A stretch of 64,000 nucleotides of DNA from an uncultured Sphingomonadaceae bacterium (lineage in GTDB: Bacteria; Pseudomonadota; Alphaproteobacteria; Sphingomonadales; Sphingomonadaceae): contig CANLQE010000002.1 of the NCBI GenBank assembly GCA_947493215.1, positions 248,001 to 312,000 on the forward strand, read 5' to 3'. The notes beneath the pieces are model-generated. The model worked only from the letters and a program-made list of their open reading frames with translations, searched no databases and was not told the origin of the DNA. Positions 25,797 to 36,011 of this stretch are shown piece by piece; position 1 is the first letter of the stretch; each line of letters starts with the position of its first letter. The position numbers and the translations under genes were made by a program.

Positions 25797-28700
25797 TTAA
25801 AAACGCACCTTTGCGCCAGCAACCACCGTAAAGCGCGGCGCGGCCACGCTCGTCGCCGAATCATACTGCTTGTCGAGCAGGTTCAGAAGCGAGAGATTCA
25901 GCGCCAATCGCCGGTCTAGCGGTTCCCATTCCAGTCGCGCATCCACCAACGTTACATCATCAATCGGCAAGCGGATATCGTCGCTCTGACCGCCGATATA
26001 GCTACCCGATATGGTTGCCTTCAGCCTCATCGGTGCAGGCAAGCTCCACACGAGCGAGGCACGCGCAAAATGCCCGGGGACGAAGGGCAACTGGTCGCCG
26101 ACTTCATACGTGCAACCGAAGAAAATTCCTAAGTCTGCTGTAGCGCAACCAAAGCTTGGCCCAATCGCTTGATTGACATTTTCTCCCGATACAAAGCTGC
26201 CTTGGATTGCGCTATCGGTATAGGCATAAGAAGCGCGGAGCCCGATATTGCCGCCCAGCCATAAATTAGCTTCTCCGCTGATCCTTTTGACCGACACCGG
26301 GAATCCGTTAATGTCGACCGGCAGATCAGGGATCGCATATTGCACAGCCTCTAATTGCTGGTCCTGATATTCGACGGTCGTGAAAAGCCGGTCGGACCAT
26401 TCGGCATCCCAGCGAACAATCATGCTGTCATTACGGCTTTGGCGAAAACTGGGCGCGGAATTGGCCTGCAACCCGACCACGGCAGCGGGACGGAAGCTGA
26501 AATCAAACAGCCCGCGGCTTTGGCGCAAGAAAGCCGCGCGCAGCCAGTGGCCCTCTATCAGCTCGTAGGAAGCGCCGAACCGAAAGTTAACGGGATAGCG
26601 CGTATCCCCGTCAATAGTCCGCGCGACCAGTTCCAACTGTCCCTGCAAGACAAGTGTCTCAATCGGATGGTAGCGTAAATCGACATAGCCGCGACCTTCC
26701 GTTGTTCGCAAATCAAAGCGACCGGGCACAACGCCGGGGTCGGCAATATTCTGCTCAAAATCAAAGGCGGTGTTCAATTCTCGCGTCCGCACATCGCTCC
26801 ACTCGCCGCCGATCCGAAGATCTAAGGGGCCAAAGCCCTTGGCATAATTAGCGCTAAGATAGCGAAAAGTGCCGCGGCTTTGCGACAATTGGTCAGCAAA
26901 TTGCCGTGTGCTGGAGACGTCGACTGTTATGACGTCCAGCTGCGATCTGCCGAAGCCGCCTCCGATGGTCAGCTGATCGCGATAGCCAAATTCGTGATTA
27001 TACAATCCGAACAGGAAATTCCTCTCGGCTTCGCGGTCTTCTTCAAGGTCAAATCTACCATCCTGAATACCAATGATATTGGATTCCGACAAGCTGCTGT
27101 CGCGGTTTAACTCGCCGTTTAAGACCAAGCTATCAGACGGGGTTAGTTCCAGCCCGACATAGCTGCTGAAAAACCATTTATCCGCGCCGCGCCGCCGTGA
27201 GAATGGACTAAGGTCAGGCCGCCGGCGACTATCGGAAATATCGGTATAATTGCCGCGTATCCAGATCGCTGTGGGAATGGGCGCGTCAAAAATTGTGTCC
27301 AGACCGCCGTTTAATGTTTGCTCGTTGCGCAGACTTTCATCGAGAATATCAACGCCGATAAAGGGTTCGATGAAGTTACCATTATCGAACCGCAAGCGCC
27401 GCTTGGAACTTGCAACGCTGAGAGGATCGAGCGCCACGCCTTGCAGGAAACTGGAGAGCGCTTCAAAGCTTTCGCCTTGCTCGCTGCCATTCTCGGCCTC
27501 TTGGGCATTATAGCTGCCATCGGCATTGCGGATCAGGAAGGGACCAGGTGTCTGGTTGATCGCCTGATCGAAATAGCTGGATGGCGTGAAGCTATCGAAT
27601 ACACGGTCGGCATAATAGCGGCCCCAGCCTTCCAGATCGAGGAAGCGAAAGGCTTGGGAAACAAGACTACCCGTTTCGCGATTTTCCGACAGATTGACAT
27701 ATTCGCCGCCGCGCGCGCGATAGCGGTTCAGAGCCTCGCGCGCATTCACAATCGCATCGTCGGCCGCAAAATCTTGCAACGCCACACCGGTGCGGGCGAG
27801 CGCGATGGCGGGATTAAACGGATCAAACCGGTCCGCGGCATCAAATTGCTGTTCGGCCAGTCCCGTCTCACCCATTTCATGATGAACCTGTGCAAGCCCG
27901 AGAAAGCCCTCTCCATAATCGGGATTATGGGCCGATGCGGCGAGAGATGCCGCCAAAGCATCATCCAGCCGGTCCTTGCGCCGCCAATATTGTGCTAGCG
28001 CATTGCCCGCCAGCGCATTGCCCGCGTCCATCTCCAACGCTTTGTCAATTTCTACCTTTGCGGCTGACAATTTGTTCTGCTCGAGCAATATTTCTGCGCG
28101 CATACTAACCAGTTCGGCATCATAGGGTCGCGCTGCCAGTGCACGCTCCACTAGGTCGCCGGCTTCTTTCAAACCGCCAATCGCCATCCAGTTTTTCGCC
28201 TGCGATTTCTGGGCAAGGAAATTATCCGGATCGGCCACAAGGATCGGCTGCACAAGATCGCGTGCCGCCTTTGGCCTGCCGCCATAATCACGCAGCAAAT
28301 TGGCTTCGCCGATCGCCAGCATATCCTCGTCAGGAAAGGCGGCACGCGCCGCAGCCATGGTCGCGATGGCCGCGTCGGGTTCCCCCAGCAAAGCCTCTAC
28401 ATCCGCCTTGACCTGATAAAGTGCCGCTGCGTTCGGAAAAGCCTTGAGACCTGCGTCTGCACTGGCTTTAGCGGCGCGCAGATCACCTTCATATGCCGCA
28501 ATCAACGTGAGCGCGAGATAGCTCTCAGCGGTTTGGTCTAGCATGGGTGGAGCAGGCTCTTCCCCCAGCTGCATAGCCGCGACGTAACCGCCATAGATCC
28601 CGGCTGCGCTATCGGCCGGATTGTCGGATCGCGCCAGCTCGCCAAAAAGGCGGGAGGCGGTTTGCCAGTCGCCGCTAGCAGCGAACCGCCGCGCGCTCAC

Positions 28701-29363
28701 AAAGGTGTCACTATCACTATCCAGCAATTCCAGTCCGCTGGCCAGATCAACAAAATAGAGCATCTGTTCACGTCCGGTCGGGTTTACCAGCACGGTCCGT
28801 GTTGGTGCCTGACCGCGCAAAACCGTTGCTGCCTGACCGGCTTGCACCGTCAGTGATCCGGCTTCGTTCGACAGCTCGACGACGCCTGAAAAGACCTGCA
28901 ATACGCTGGATTCATCATCGGCGTTAATCGCCCATTCGGTGCCTCGTATGGCGGCTGTTGCCGATGGTGTTTCGATGGATAAATTGCTTCGGTTACGCGG
29001 GCTGCGGCCCCATGCACGCCCACGCTGCAACGAGAGGGAGGACGCTCCGTTCTTCCTGACCCGGCGCACGACCATGACAGAATTTCTGCCCAACCGTACT
29101 TGCGTGCCATCGGCAAAAACAATCGCCAGTGTGCCTGCAGCTTTGGTGCGTAACACATCTCCGGCTTTGAGATCCTGTCGGCGCACAGCCTTTTGCCAGA
29201 TTTTGCGGGGAAGCAAGGTCGCTTGCTCACCGCCCTTGGCCGCCGTAATCTTTCCTGACAATGGCGCTGCACGCTTCAATGGTTGCGCGGCAATTGCTTC
29301 TGCAAAGGCAATTTGACCCAGCAAAACGATCATCAATAATGAAAGGATTTCCCTAAGTTTCAC
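25797..29363 (-). CDS. FecR-TPR-outer membrane beta-barrel fusion protein
   Basis: The 1188-residue protein has a signal peptide (about 1-26), a FecR-like domain (about 65-190, containing FADGTQVRLGRNS and ATAAIRGTEWAI at 135-146), a run of TPR-like helical repeats (about 220-560), and a C-terminal half rich in alternating aromatic beta strands. It ends FTVVAGAKVRF with the terminal Phe of outer-membrane barrels; late segments resemble TonB-receptor barrel strands but there is no plug. FecR domains usually sense or relay surface signals to sigma or cyclase systems. The start is a GTG without a convincing Shine-Dalgarno. It abuts the CHASE2 cyclase gene with zero spacing. Substrate or signal unknown. 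Confidence 0.75.
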   Translation of the reverse strand: MKLREILSLLMIVLLGQIAFAEAIAAQPLKRAAPLSGKITAAKGGEQATLLPRKIWQKAVRRQDLKAGDVLRTKAAGTLAIVFADGTQVRLGRNSVMVVRRVRKNGASSLSLQRGRAWGRSPRNRSNLSIETPSATAAIRGTEWAINADDESSVLQVFSGVVELSNEAGSLTVQAGQAATVLRGQAPTRTVLVNPTGREQMLYFVDLASGLELLDSDSDTFVSARRFAASGDWQTASRLFGELARSDNPADSAAGIYGGYVAAMQLGEEPAPPMLDQTAESYLALTLIAAYEGDLRAAKASADAGLKAFPNAAALYQVKADVEALLGEPDAAIATMAAARAAFPDEDMLAIGEANLLRDYGGRPKAARDLVQPILVADPDNFLAQKSQAKNWMAIGGLKEAGDLVERALAARPYDAELVSMRAEILLEQNKLSAAKVEIDKALEMDAGNALAGNALAQYWRRKDRLDDALAASLAASAHNPDYGEGFLGLAQVHHEMGETGLAEQQFDAADRFDPFNPAIALARTGVALQDFAADDAIVNAREALNRYRARGGEYVNLSENRETGSLVSQAFRFLDLEGWGRYYADRVFDSFTPSSYFDQAINQTPGPFLIRNADGSYNAQEAENGSEQGESFEALSSFLQGVALDPLSVASSKRRLRFDNGNFIEPFIGVDILDESLRNEQTLNGGLDTIFDAPIPTAIWIRGNYTDISDSRRRPDLSPFSRRRGADKWFFSSYVGLELTPSDSLVLNGELNRDSSLSESNIIGIQDGRFDLEEDREAERNFLFGLYNHEFGYRDQLTIGGGFGRSQLDVITVDVSSTRQFADQLSQSRGTFRYLSANYAKGFGPLDLRIGGEWSDVRTRELNTAFDFEQNIADPGVVPGRFDLRTTEGRGYVDLRYHPIETLVLQGQLELVARTIDGDTRYPVNFRFGASYELIEGHWLRAAFLRQSRGLFDFSFRPAAVVGLQANSAPSFRQSRNDSMIVRWDAEWSDRLFTTVEYQDQQLEAVQYAIPDLPVDINGFPVSVKRISGEANLWLGGNIGLRASYAYTDSAIQGSFVSGENVNQAIGPSFGCATADLGIFFGCTYEVGDQLPFVPGHFARASLVWSLPAPMRLKATISGSYIGGQSDDIRLPIDDVTLVDARLEWEPLDRRLALNLSLLNLLDKQYDSATSVAAPRFTVVAGAKVRF

Positions 29364-29852
29364 GGTCTCTTAATGCCCCTAGATCCTGCGAATTCTCGAA
29401 ATGCTTGGCGGCATCGCGAGCAATTTGCAATGATCTATGTCCATCAAACCAACATAATTTTCTGCCAAAGCAATATGGCGCTGAAAAATCGTGTTTTTTT
29501 CTTAACAGCGCAGCTCTCGAGACGCCCAGCCACAGTCCCCCCAGCCACGCCATATCTGTTTCCGTCTTTCCAACATTTTACGCCGTAACCGGATATCTTC
29601 TTTCGCGCCCACAGCGACTATTAGAGTGAGGCCGATATTTTCACCGGTGCGATCACTCTTCCGGTGATTCTGACAATCAATTGATTAGTGCATAGCCTGC
29701 ACGGGAAAGCAAGCAACGCTACTGAGGCAAATAAGGATTGAATTTCAGAGATTTGCCGGGGGACCGCCAAAAACTTTCTTCTATTGAGCTTAATTCCAAG
29801 CTATGAGTCTAAGATATTGATTATGCATTCAATAACCCAAATAGGAGAGAAT
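29364..29852. promoter_or_regulatory. 489-base divergent intergenic region with several inverted repeats
   Basis: This lies between the FecR-barrel gene (minus) and the cytochrome c gene (plus). It contains an inverted repeat TCACCGG-N13-CCGGTGA (29641-29667) and a perfect 12-bp palindrome AATCAATTGATT (29675-29686). A good Shine-Dalgarno, AGGAGA at 29843-29848, fixes the cytochrome start. Short open frames on the plus strand here lack coding character. Operators for either gene could lie at the repeats. Confidence 0.4.
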
Positions 29853-30356
29853 ATGGTCAGGTTTAAAGCATTAGCAGGGGTTGTTGCTTTGTCAGCTGTA
29901 GTAGCAGCCTGCTCCGGTGGTGATTCTGATTCCAGCACGTCGGCAGAGGCAGCGCCAGAAACAACTACAGCACCTGCTGCTCCAGCAGATACTGGTACGC
30001 CCGCTGCCGATGATGTGGCCACGCTTGATGGCGTTGAATATGCCAGCCTGACCGGCGACAAAGCCGCAGGAGAAAAGGTCTTTACAAAATGCCGCACCTG
30101 TCATGTTACCGATCCAGGCGTCAATCGCATCGGACCGTCACTGGCAGGGATTGTGGGCCATGAAGCGGGAGCCATTAAAGGGTTCAACTATACAGACGCC
30201 AACAAAAATAGCGGCATCACCTGGACCGAAGACAAGATGTTCCAATATCTCGAGAAACCACAACGCGTGATTCCGAAAACCAAGATGATTTTTGCCGGTT
30301 TGCCCGATGCACAACAGCGTGCCGACTTGATCGCATATCTGAAAGACCCCAGCTGA
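29853..30356 (+). CDS. Lipid-anchored class I cytochrome c
   Basis: The 167-residue precursor has a lipoprotein-type signal (VVAAC20), an Ala/Thr/Pro-rich linker (about 28-58) and a cytochrome c domain with haem-binding C80-x-x-C83-H84 (CRTCH) and probable axial ligand M145 (KTKMIFAGL). The domain resembles cytochrome c2/c552-type electron carriers that shuttle electrons between the bc1 complex and terminal oxidases or dehydrogenases. The anchored form would work at the membrane surface in the periplasm. Start ATG 29853 was chosen because of AGGAGA 5 bases upstream and because the signal peptide begins there; the open frame reaches 29784. A terminator follows. Confidence 0.85.
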   Translation: MVRFKALAGVVALSAVVAACSGGDSDSSTSAEAAPETTTAPAAPADTGTPAADDVATLDGVEYASLTGDKAAGEKVFTKCRTCHVTDPGVNRIGPSLAGIVGHEAGAIKGFNYTDANKNSGITWTEDKMFQYLEKPQRVIPKTKMIFAGLPDAQQRADLIAYLKDPS

Positions 30357-30384
30357 TTTCTTAATCCTTGGGTATAAGCAAAAT

Positions 30385-30413
30385 GGGCCGGAGTAACTCA
30401 CGGCCCTTTTTGT
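30385..30413 (+). terminator. Rho-independent terminator after the cytochrome c gene
   Basis: GGGCCG (30385-30390) pairs with CGGCCC (30401-30406), extended by an inner GAGT/ACTC pairing, and is followed by TTTTTG. It lies 30 bases after the stop codon. Confidence 0.85.
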
Positions 30414-30710
30414 TTATTCGCGGTGTAGGACATTTAGTCGGTTGACCATAACTTACATTTGGGCCGGGTCTCCAGCCGTGGGTCGAATGATGTTGTTTGG
30501 AAGAGCGAGAGGTCCGCGGTCATTTTCCTTGGTCCGCAGAATTGACCAACGTCACAAAGCTTGTGTTTGAAGTCCAAATTACGATACTCCCCGTCCAGAG
30601 ATGGCCCGTCACTTGAGCGACTCGGTGCAAAAGCCATCCCCTTTATTTCTATATTCGAACGGACCTACCAGGAAAATTCATCCCTTCGTTTCTGAGGATA
30701 TATATTTTTA
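30414..30710. promoter_or_regulatory. Region upstream of putA
   Basis: About 300 bases after the terminator and before the putA ATG. An AT-rich stretch (30640-30705) directly upstream of the start and TTCTGAGGATAT just before the ATG support expression from here. The antisense open frame at 30434-30637 has no recognisable features. No Lrp-type regulator gene is adjacent. Confidence 0.35.
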
Positions 30711-33700
30711 ATGAACACGTTGATTGATTATCGGGAAAAAATTCGCACCCACCATCGCGCCAATGAGACCGAGATACTGCAATATCTGATATCCAACTTC
30801 AGCCCAGACGACAATATGCGCGCGCGTATTCAAGAGCGGGCGATACAGGTTGTCCAAGAAGTGCGGCGGGCCTCAGGACCGACACTGACTGAAAGCTTCC
30901 TAGGTGAATATGGCCTGTCGACCGATGAGGGACTCGCGCTGATGACATTGGCGGAAGCTCTCTTGCGGGTGCCGGACAATCAGACCATTGATGATCTTAT
31001 CGAAGACAAGATTGGGCCTTCTAACTGGCGCGACCATATCGGTCGATCGGACAGTTCGCTCGTCAATGCATCAACCTACGCCCTCACAATGACGCGCAGT
31101 GTCATACAGGAGCCGAAAAGCCGCGGTCCGCTAGAAGCCTTGCGGGGGGCAATAAAGCGACTGGGCGAACCGGTAATCCGGGTCGCTGTCCGGCAAGCCA
31201 TGAAGGAGCTCGGCAACCAATTTGTGCTCGGCGAGAATATGAAGCTGGCGTTGAAGCGCGCGGAGAAATGGAAGGCCAAAGGCGCCACATATTCCTATGA
31301 TATGTTGGGTGAAGCGGCGATCACGCAAGACGATGCGGACCATTATTTCAAGGCTTATTCCGATGCCATAACCGAAATTGCAAATGTCGCGCGCTCGACT
31401 GATTTTCGCGAAAATCCTGGCCTGTCGATAAAATTATCTGCGCTCTATCCCCGCTATGAGATGAGCCAGCAAGGACAGGCGGTTCCCGCTCTAGCCGAAC
31501 GAGTAGGCGAGCTGGCGCGCGCCGCACGCGATGCCAATATCGGCCTGAATATAGATGCCGAGGAAGCCTATCGCCTCGGCCTGTCTCTGGACATGATCGA
31601 AATGGTTCTAAGCGACCCTCGTCTGGCCGGATGGGATGGCTTCGGGGTCGTTGTACAGGCATTTGGAAAGCGGGCCAGCTTTGTTCTGGATTGGCTCTAT
31701 GCCCTTGTTACCCAACTGGACCGAAAGATCATGGTTCGTCTTGTTAAGGGCGCCTATTGGGACAGCGAGATCAAGCGGGCGCAAATGGATGGCGTTCCTG
31801 ACTTTCCCGTCTTCACCACAAAGTCAGCGACGGACATCAGCTACATCTGCTGTGCGGCGCAGCTGCTCAAAATGACAGATCGTATCTACCCTCAGTTCGC
31901 GACTCATAATGCACATAGCGTTGCGGCGATTCTCGAGATGGCGGGCAATAGTGTAGATTTTGAATTCCAACGGCTCCACGGCATGGGCGAGGCATTGCAT
32001 GACGCGTTGCTACGCAACGAAAGAGTACGGTCGCGAATTTATGCTCCGGTTGGCAAGCACCGGGAATTGCTTGCCTATCTGGTTCGGCGCCTGCTTGAAA
32101 ATGGCGCTAACTCCTCCTTTGTGAACCAATTGGCCAATCACGCGGTTCCCGCCGAAATGATCGCTACCGATCCTTTCGATACGCTCGAAACGGATCAGCA
32201 AACCAACGTGTCGAAGATAATCAAACCCGCAGACCTGTATCAACCGGACCGCATCAATTCCCGTGGCTGGGACCTCGCTAATCGCATGGATATGAACCAA
32301 TATGTTGCCGAACGCGCGCCGTTTGCCGAAAAGCTTTGGCGGTCGGCGCCGATAACGGTGCGGCCAGTCACCAGCGGAACCATGCGCAAGATATTCAATC
32401 CCGCGTTCCAACAGAGCCAGGTCGGCGAAGTCATTGAGGCTGACGCAACACAAGCCGCTAATGCCATCGAAGATGCACGGATCTGGGATGCACCTGTTGC
32501 CGAGCGCGCCGCTGTCTTGCAAAAAGCTGCAGATCTTTACGAACAAAATCATGGTGAAATTTTCGCATTGCTGGCGCGTGAGGCTGGTAAAACGCAATTT
32601 GATACTATTGCCGAATTGCGCGAGGCCGTCGATTTTCTGCGCTTTTACGCCAAAGAAGCGGAGAAAACTCCGGAAAACAAGGCACGGGGAACGATCAGCT
32701 GCATTTCTCCGTGGAACTTCCCGCTGGCTATTTTTACCGGACAGATTGCTGCGGCACTCGCCGCTGGCAATGCGGTACTCGCGAAACCAGCCGACCAGAC
32801 ACCGTTAATTGCCGCTCTAGCGACGAATTTGCTGCATGAAGCAGGTGTGCCTCTGGCAGCGCTGCAATTGCTTCCAGGTGCTGGGGCTATAGTGGGCGCT
32901 GCGATAAGCGGTGCCCCCCGCATACAGGGCGTTTGTTTTACAGGTTCAACCGCAACCGCACAGACAATAAACCGGAACCTTGCCGAAAACGGGCAGGCGG
33001 ATGCGCTGCTCATTGCAGAAACCGGCGGTCTCAACTGTATGATAGTAGACTCTACAGCCCTTCCAGAACAGTCCGTTCGCGATATTATTACATCTGCCTT
33101 TCAATCTGCGGGACAGCGTTGCTCTGCGTTGCGGGTGCTTTATCTGCATAAGGATATTGCAAAGCCGTTTCTCAAAATGCTCGAAGGCGCGATGGACGCT
33201 CTGGAGATCGGTAATCCGTGGTGGTTATCGACGGATATCGGCCCCGTTATTGATAAAGTGGCCCATCACAAGATTTCGGCTCATATCGCCACCGCCAAAG
33301 AACAAGGAAGACTGATCAAACAGCTAGCTGGTCCCGATGACGGCCATTTTGTGGGCCCAGCCGTGATTAGCGTGGATGGCATAAACGATTTGGATGAAGA
33401 GATTTTTGGTCCTGTGTTGCATGTTGCTACTTTCGAAAATGATGATCTCGGCAACATAATCAGCGACATTAATAATCGCGGCTACGGGCTGACTTTTGGT
33501 CTGCAAACCCGAATCGAACGGCGCATCGATAAAATAAATGCCGCGATGAAAGTCGGGAATATTTACGTCAATCGCAACCAGGTGGGCGCGGTTGTAGGTT
33601 CTCAACCCTTTGGCGGCGAAGGCCTGTCCGGCACCGGCCCCAAAGCGGGCGGACCACATTATCTGCCGCGTTTTTACAAAAGCGCTAACCTGATGATGCC

Positions 33701-34190
33701 GTTACAACATGGCTCAGAAATCAAGCTGGAAACCGTTCAGACGGCACTTGATGCACTAGACGCAGCCGATCCTCGACCGCGCAGCTGTGAGGTCATGCCC
33801 GGACCGACCGGGGAATCCAATGAACTATTCACCTATGCGCGCGGCACCATGTTGTGCCTTGGTCCGTCTCCTGCTGATGCGGAGAAACAGGCTGGGATTG
33901 TTCGTCAACAAGGCTGTGTGCCGCTGATAGTCGTCCCCGACGGGATGGGAGAAAACACGCTGGATGGCTTTTTAAACCGCGAGCATCTGCGCCATCTGGA
34001 GGGGATAGATGCGGTTATATGCTGGAGTGAACCAGAAGATATCCGTGCGATCCGCATGGCTCTTGCCTCTCGCGACGGCCCACTCGTCCCCCTAATCACC
34101 GAGGAAAATTTTACGGATCGCTGTCTGATGGAACGGCACGTCTGTATCGATACCACCGCTGCGGGCGGCAATGTTTCTCTGCTCGCTTAG
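30711..34190 (+). CDS. putA: Bifunctional proline dehydrogenase/L-glutamate-gamma-semialdehyde dehydrogenase
   Basis: The 1159-residue protein joins a FAD-dependent proline dehydrogenase barrel (about 60-480; it contains LSIKLSALYPRYE and LVKGAYWDSEIK) to an aldehyde dehydrogenase (about 530-1000) with catalytic C804 (SAGQRCSALR) and E770 (ETGGLN). A C-terminal domain of about 150 residues is the aldehyde-dehydrogenase-superfamily-like tail of type B PutA proteins. It oxidises proline to glutamate via P5C, channelling the intermediate and feeding electrons to quinone. The N-terminal ribbon-helix-helix found in autoregulatory E. coli PutA is absent. The proline symporter gene follows. Confidence 0.95.
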   Translation: MNTLIDYREKIRTHHRANETEILQYLISNFSPDDNMRARIQERAIQVVQEVRRASGPTLTESFLGEYGLSTDEGLALMTLAEALLRVPDNQTIDDLIEDKIGPSNWRDHIGRSDSSLVNASTYALTMTRSVIQEPKSRGPLEALRGAIKRLGEPVIRVAVRQAMKELGNQFVLGENMKLALKRAEKWKAKGATYSYDMLGEAAITQDDADHYFKAYSDAITEIANVARSTDFRENPGLSIKLSALYPRYEMSQQGQAVPALAERVGELARAARDANIGLNIDAEEAYRLGLSLDMIEMVLSDPRLAGWDGFGVVVQAFGKRASFVLDWLYALVTQLDRKIMVRLVKGAYWDSEIKRAQMDGVPDFPVFTTKSATDISYICCAAQLLKMTDRIYPQFATHNAHSVAAILEMAGNSVDFEFQRLHGMGEALHDALLRNERVRSRIYAPVGKHRELLAYLVRRLLENGANSSFVNQLANHAVPAEMIATDPFDTLETDQQTNVSKIIKPADLYQPDRINSRGWDLANRMDMNQYVAERAPFAEKLWRSAPITVRPVTSGTMRKIFNPAFQQSQVGEVIEADATQAANAIEDARIWDAPVAERAAVLQKAADLYEQNHGEIFALLAREAGKTQFDTIAELREAVDFLRFYAKEAEKTPENKARGTISCISPWNFPLAIFTGQIAAALAAGNAVLAKPADQTPLIAALATNLLHEAGVPLAALQLLPGAGAIVGAAISGAPRIQGVCFTGSTATAQTINRNLAENGQADALLIAETGGLNCMIVDSTALPEQSVRDIITSAFQSAGQRCSALRVLYLHKDIAKPFLKMLEGAMDALEIGNPWWLSTDIGPVIDKVAHHKISAHIATAKEQGRLIKQLAGPDDGHFVGPAVISVDGINDLDEEIFGPVLHVATFENDDLGNIISDINNRGYGLTFGLQTRIERRIDKINAAMKVGNIYVNRNQVGAVVGSQPFGGEGLSGTGPKAGGPHYLPRFYKSANLMMPLQHGSEIKLETVQTALDALDAADPRPRSCEVMPGPTGESNELFTYARGTMLCLGPSPADAEKQAGIVRQQGCVPLIVVPDGMGENTLDGFLNREHLRHLEGIDAVICWSEPEDIRAIRMALASRDGPLVPLITEENFTDRCLMERHVCIDTTAAGGNVSLLA

Positions 34191-34358
34191 ACCCCTCCCA
34201 CCTATGCGAACCAAACGCAGGCATTGCAAAAAGCTGGTAGAATCTGCTCACGCAGTCCAGAAGCGTTGGCGCAGCTTACGGCCGTAAACTATCTGCTATG
34301 TGGGCGTGGAGGAACATGTCCCTTAGTCTTTTCAATATTGGGGTGGGCATAAACACAG

Positions 34359-35855
34359 ATGAGATTTGAAGAACTTATTTCGCTTACCGGTTATTTCGTT
34401 TTGATGATGGCTATCGGGTTTTATGCTTGGCGCAAGTCCACCAGCAATGTTTCAGAATATATGCTCGGAGGGCGCAACTTGCATCCCGCCGTTGGCGCGC
34501 TGTCGGCCGGTGCATCGGACATGAGCGGCTGGATGCTGATGGGTTTGCCCGGCGCGATCTATTTGTCCGGCCTGAGCGCGGCATGGATTGCAGTGGGGCT
34601 CTTGATCGGAGCTTATCTCAACTATTTACTGGTCGCGCCTCGGCTCAGGGTTTTCACTGAGATGGCTGAAGATGCGATCACAATCCCCGACTATTTTGAA
34701 AAGCGCTTCCAGGATAAATCTCGAGCGTTACGTATCATTTCTTCGGCCGTCATAGTGGTATTTTTCACGCTTTACACGTCGGCTGGAATTGTTGCAGGCG
34801 GCAAACTGTTCGAAGCGTCCTTTGGCCTAGACTACGAGCTAGGCCTTTTCATAACAGCCGGCGTCGTGATCTCCTATACGCTGTTCGGCGGGTTTCTCGC
34901 GGTAAGCCTAACCGACTTTGTCCAAGGCTGCATCATGTTTCTAGCGCTGGTTATCGTCCCGGTCGTGACGCTGCAGGTGTTGGGCGGCTGGGGGGCCACC
35001 GAAATAGCGATAGATACAGTGAATACTAATGCTCTCACATGGTTTGAAGGTGCAACGACCTTAGGTATTATATCCAGTCTAGCCTGGGGCCTCGGTTATT
35101 TTGGGCAACCCCATATCATCGTACGCTTCATGGCAATCCGGTCGCTCAAAGACATTGCCGTAGCCAGATGGATTGGCATGACATGGATGCTCGTCACTGT
35201 TGTCGGAGCCGTGTTGGTGGGTCTTTTCGGACTGGCTTATGTCACGTCAACCGGCCGGACGCTTGATGACCCCGAGACCATTTTCATTCTACTCTCTCAG
35301 GTTCTTTTTCATCCGCTTTTATCCGGCTTCCTGCTGGCCGCCATACTCGCAGCAATTATGAGCACAATCTCTTCGCAATTGCTGGTTTCATCCAGCTCTC
35401 TGACGGAAGATTTCTACAAGGTCTTCCTTCGAAAATCTGCCTCTCAAAAAGAGCTTGTGTTGGTCGGTCGGCTTTCTGTCCTAGCGGTATCGCTGGTCGC
35501 CATCGCTCTGGCCTTTGACCGGGACAGCAACGTGCTCTCACTGGTGAGCAATGCCTGGGCAGGATTTGGTGCTGCGTTTGGCCCGATTATATTGCTGAGC
35601 CTATATTGGAAAGGATTGACACGCGATGGCGCTCTGGCCGGGATGGTCGTCGGCGCAGGCACTGTCTTATTCTGGCTATACGCGCCTCTCACCATTGCAG
35701 GTGGATCCTTGTCAGCATGGATTTACGAAATTGTTCCCGGATTTGCCTTGGGCATGACGACCGCAATAGTCGTCAGTTTGATGGGACAAAATCAAAACGG
35801 AGACGTTCGTGATCTGTTTCTTAAGATGGCCAGCGCGATGAAAGTGTATAAGTGA
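34359..35855 (+). CDS. putP: Sodium/proline symporter
   Basis: The 498-residue membrane protein has 12-13 hydrophobic helices and the sodium:solute symporter signature, including GGRNLHPAVGALSAGASDMSGW near residues 35-60 (PutP-type substrate/sodium site) and GLGYFGQPHIIVRFMA around 244-260. It imports proline with Na+ across the inner membrane. It follows putA by 168 bases in the same direction, an arrangement that supports proline as substrate rather than pantothenate or glucose. A terminator hairpin lies about 100 bases downstream. Confidence 0.9.
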   Translation: MRFEELISLTGYFVLMMAIGFYAWRKSTSNVSEYMLGGRNLHPAVGALSAGASDMSGWMLMGLPGAIYLSGLSAAWIAVGLLIGAYLNYLLVAPRLRVFTEMAEDAITIPDYFEKRFQDKSRALRIISSAVIVVFFTLYTSAGIVAGGKLFEASFGLDYELGLFITAGVVISYTLFGGFLAVSLTDFVQGCIMFLALVIVPVVTLQVLGGWGATEIAIDTVNTNALTWFEGATTLGIISSLAWGLGYFGQPHIIVRFMAIRSLKDIAVARWIGMTWMLVTVVGAVLVGLFGLAYVTSTGRTLDDPETIFILLSQVLFHPLLSGFLLAAILAAIMSTISSQLLVSSSSLTEDFYKVFLRKSASQKELVLVGRLSVLAVSLVAIALAFDRDSNVLSLVSNAWAGFGAAFGPIILLSLYWKGLTRDGALAGMVVGAGTVLFWLYAPLTIAGGSLSAWIYEIVPGFALGMTTAIVVSLMGQNQNGDVRDLFLKMASAMKVYK

Positions 35856-35957
35856 CTTTCTGAGCCACGTAAGACAAAACGGTCGCCTCAATAACCAACA
35901 TGGCTTCTGTCGAAATGCTCTTGCGAAATCCCGAGAGCTAAACCCTGAACCAACAAA

Positions 35958-35990
35958 AAAAGCCGGACAGCAACGCTGTTCCGGCTTTAA
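35958..35990. terminator. Bidirectional Rho-independent terminator
   Basis: AAAGCCGGACAGC and GCTGTTCCGGCTTT form a long stem with one bulged base around a 3-base loop. A-rich sequence on the left and T-rich sequence on the right allow it to serve both putP (plus) and the convergent TonB receptor (minus). Confidence 0.9.
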
Positions 35991-36011
35991 GTTGTCAACG
36001 GGAGTCGTTGA

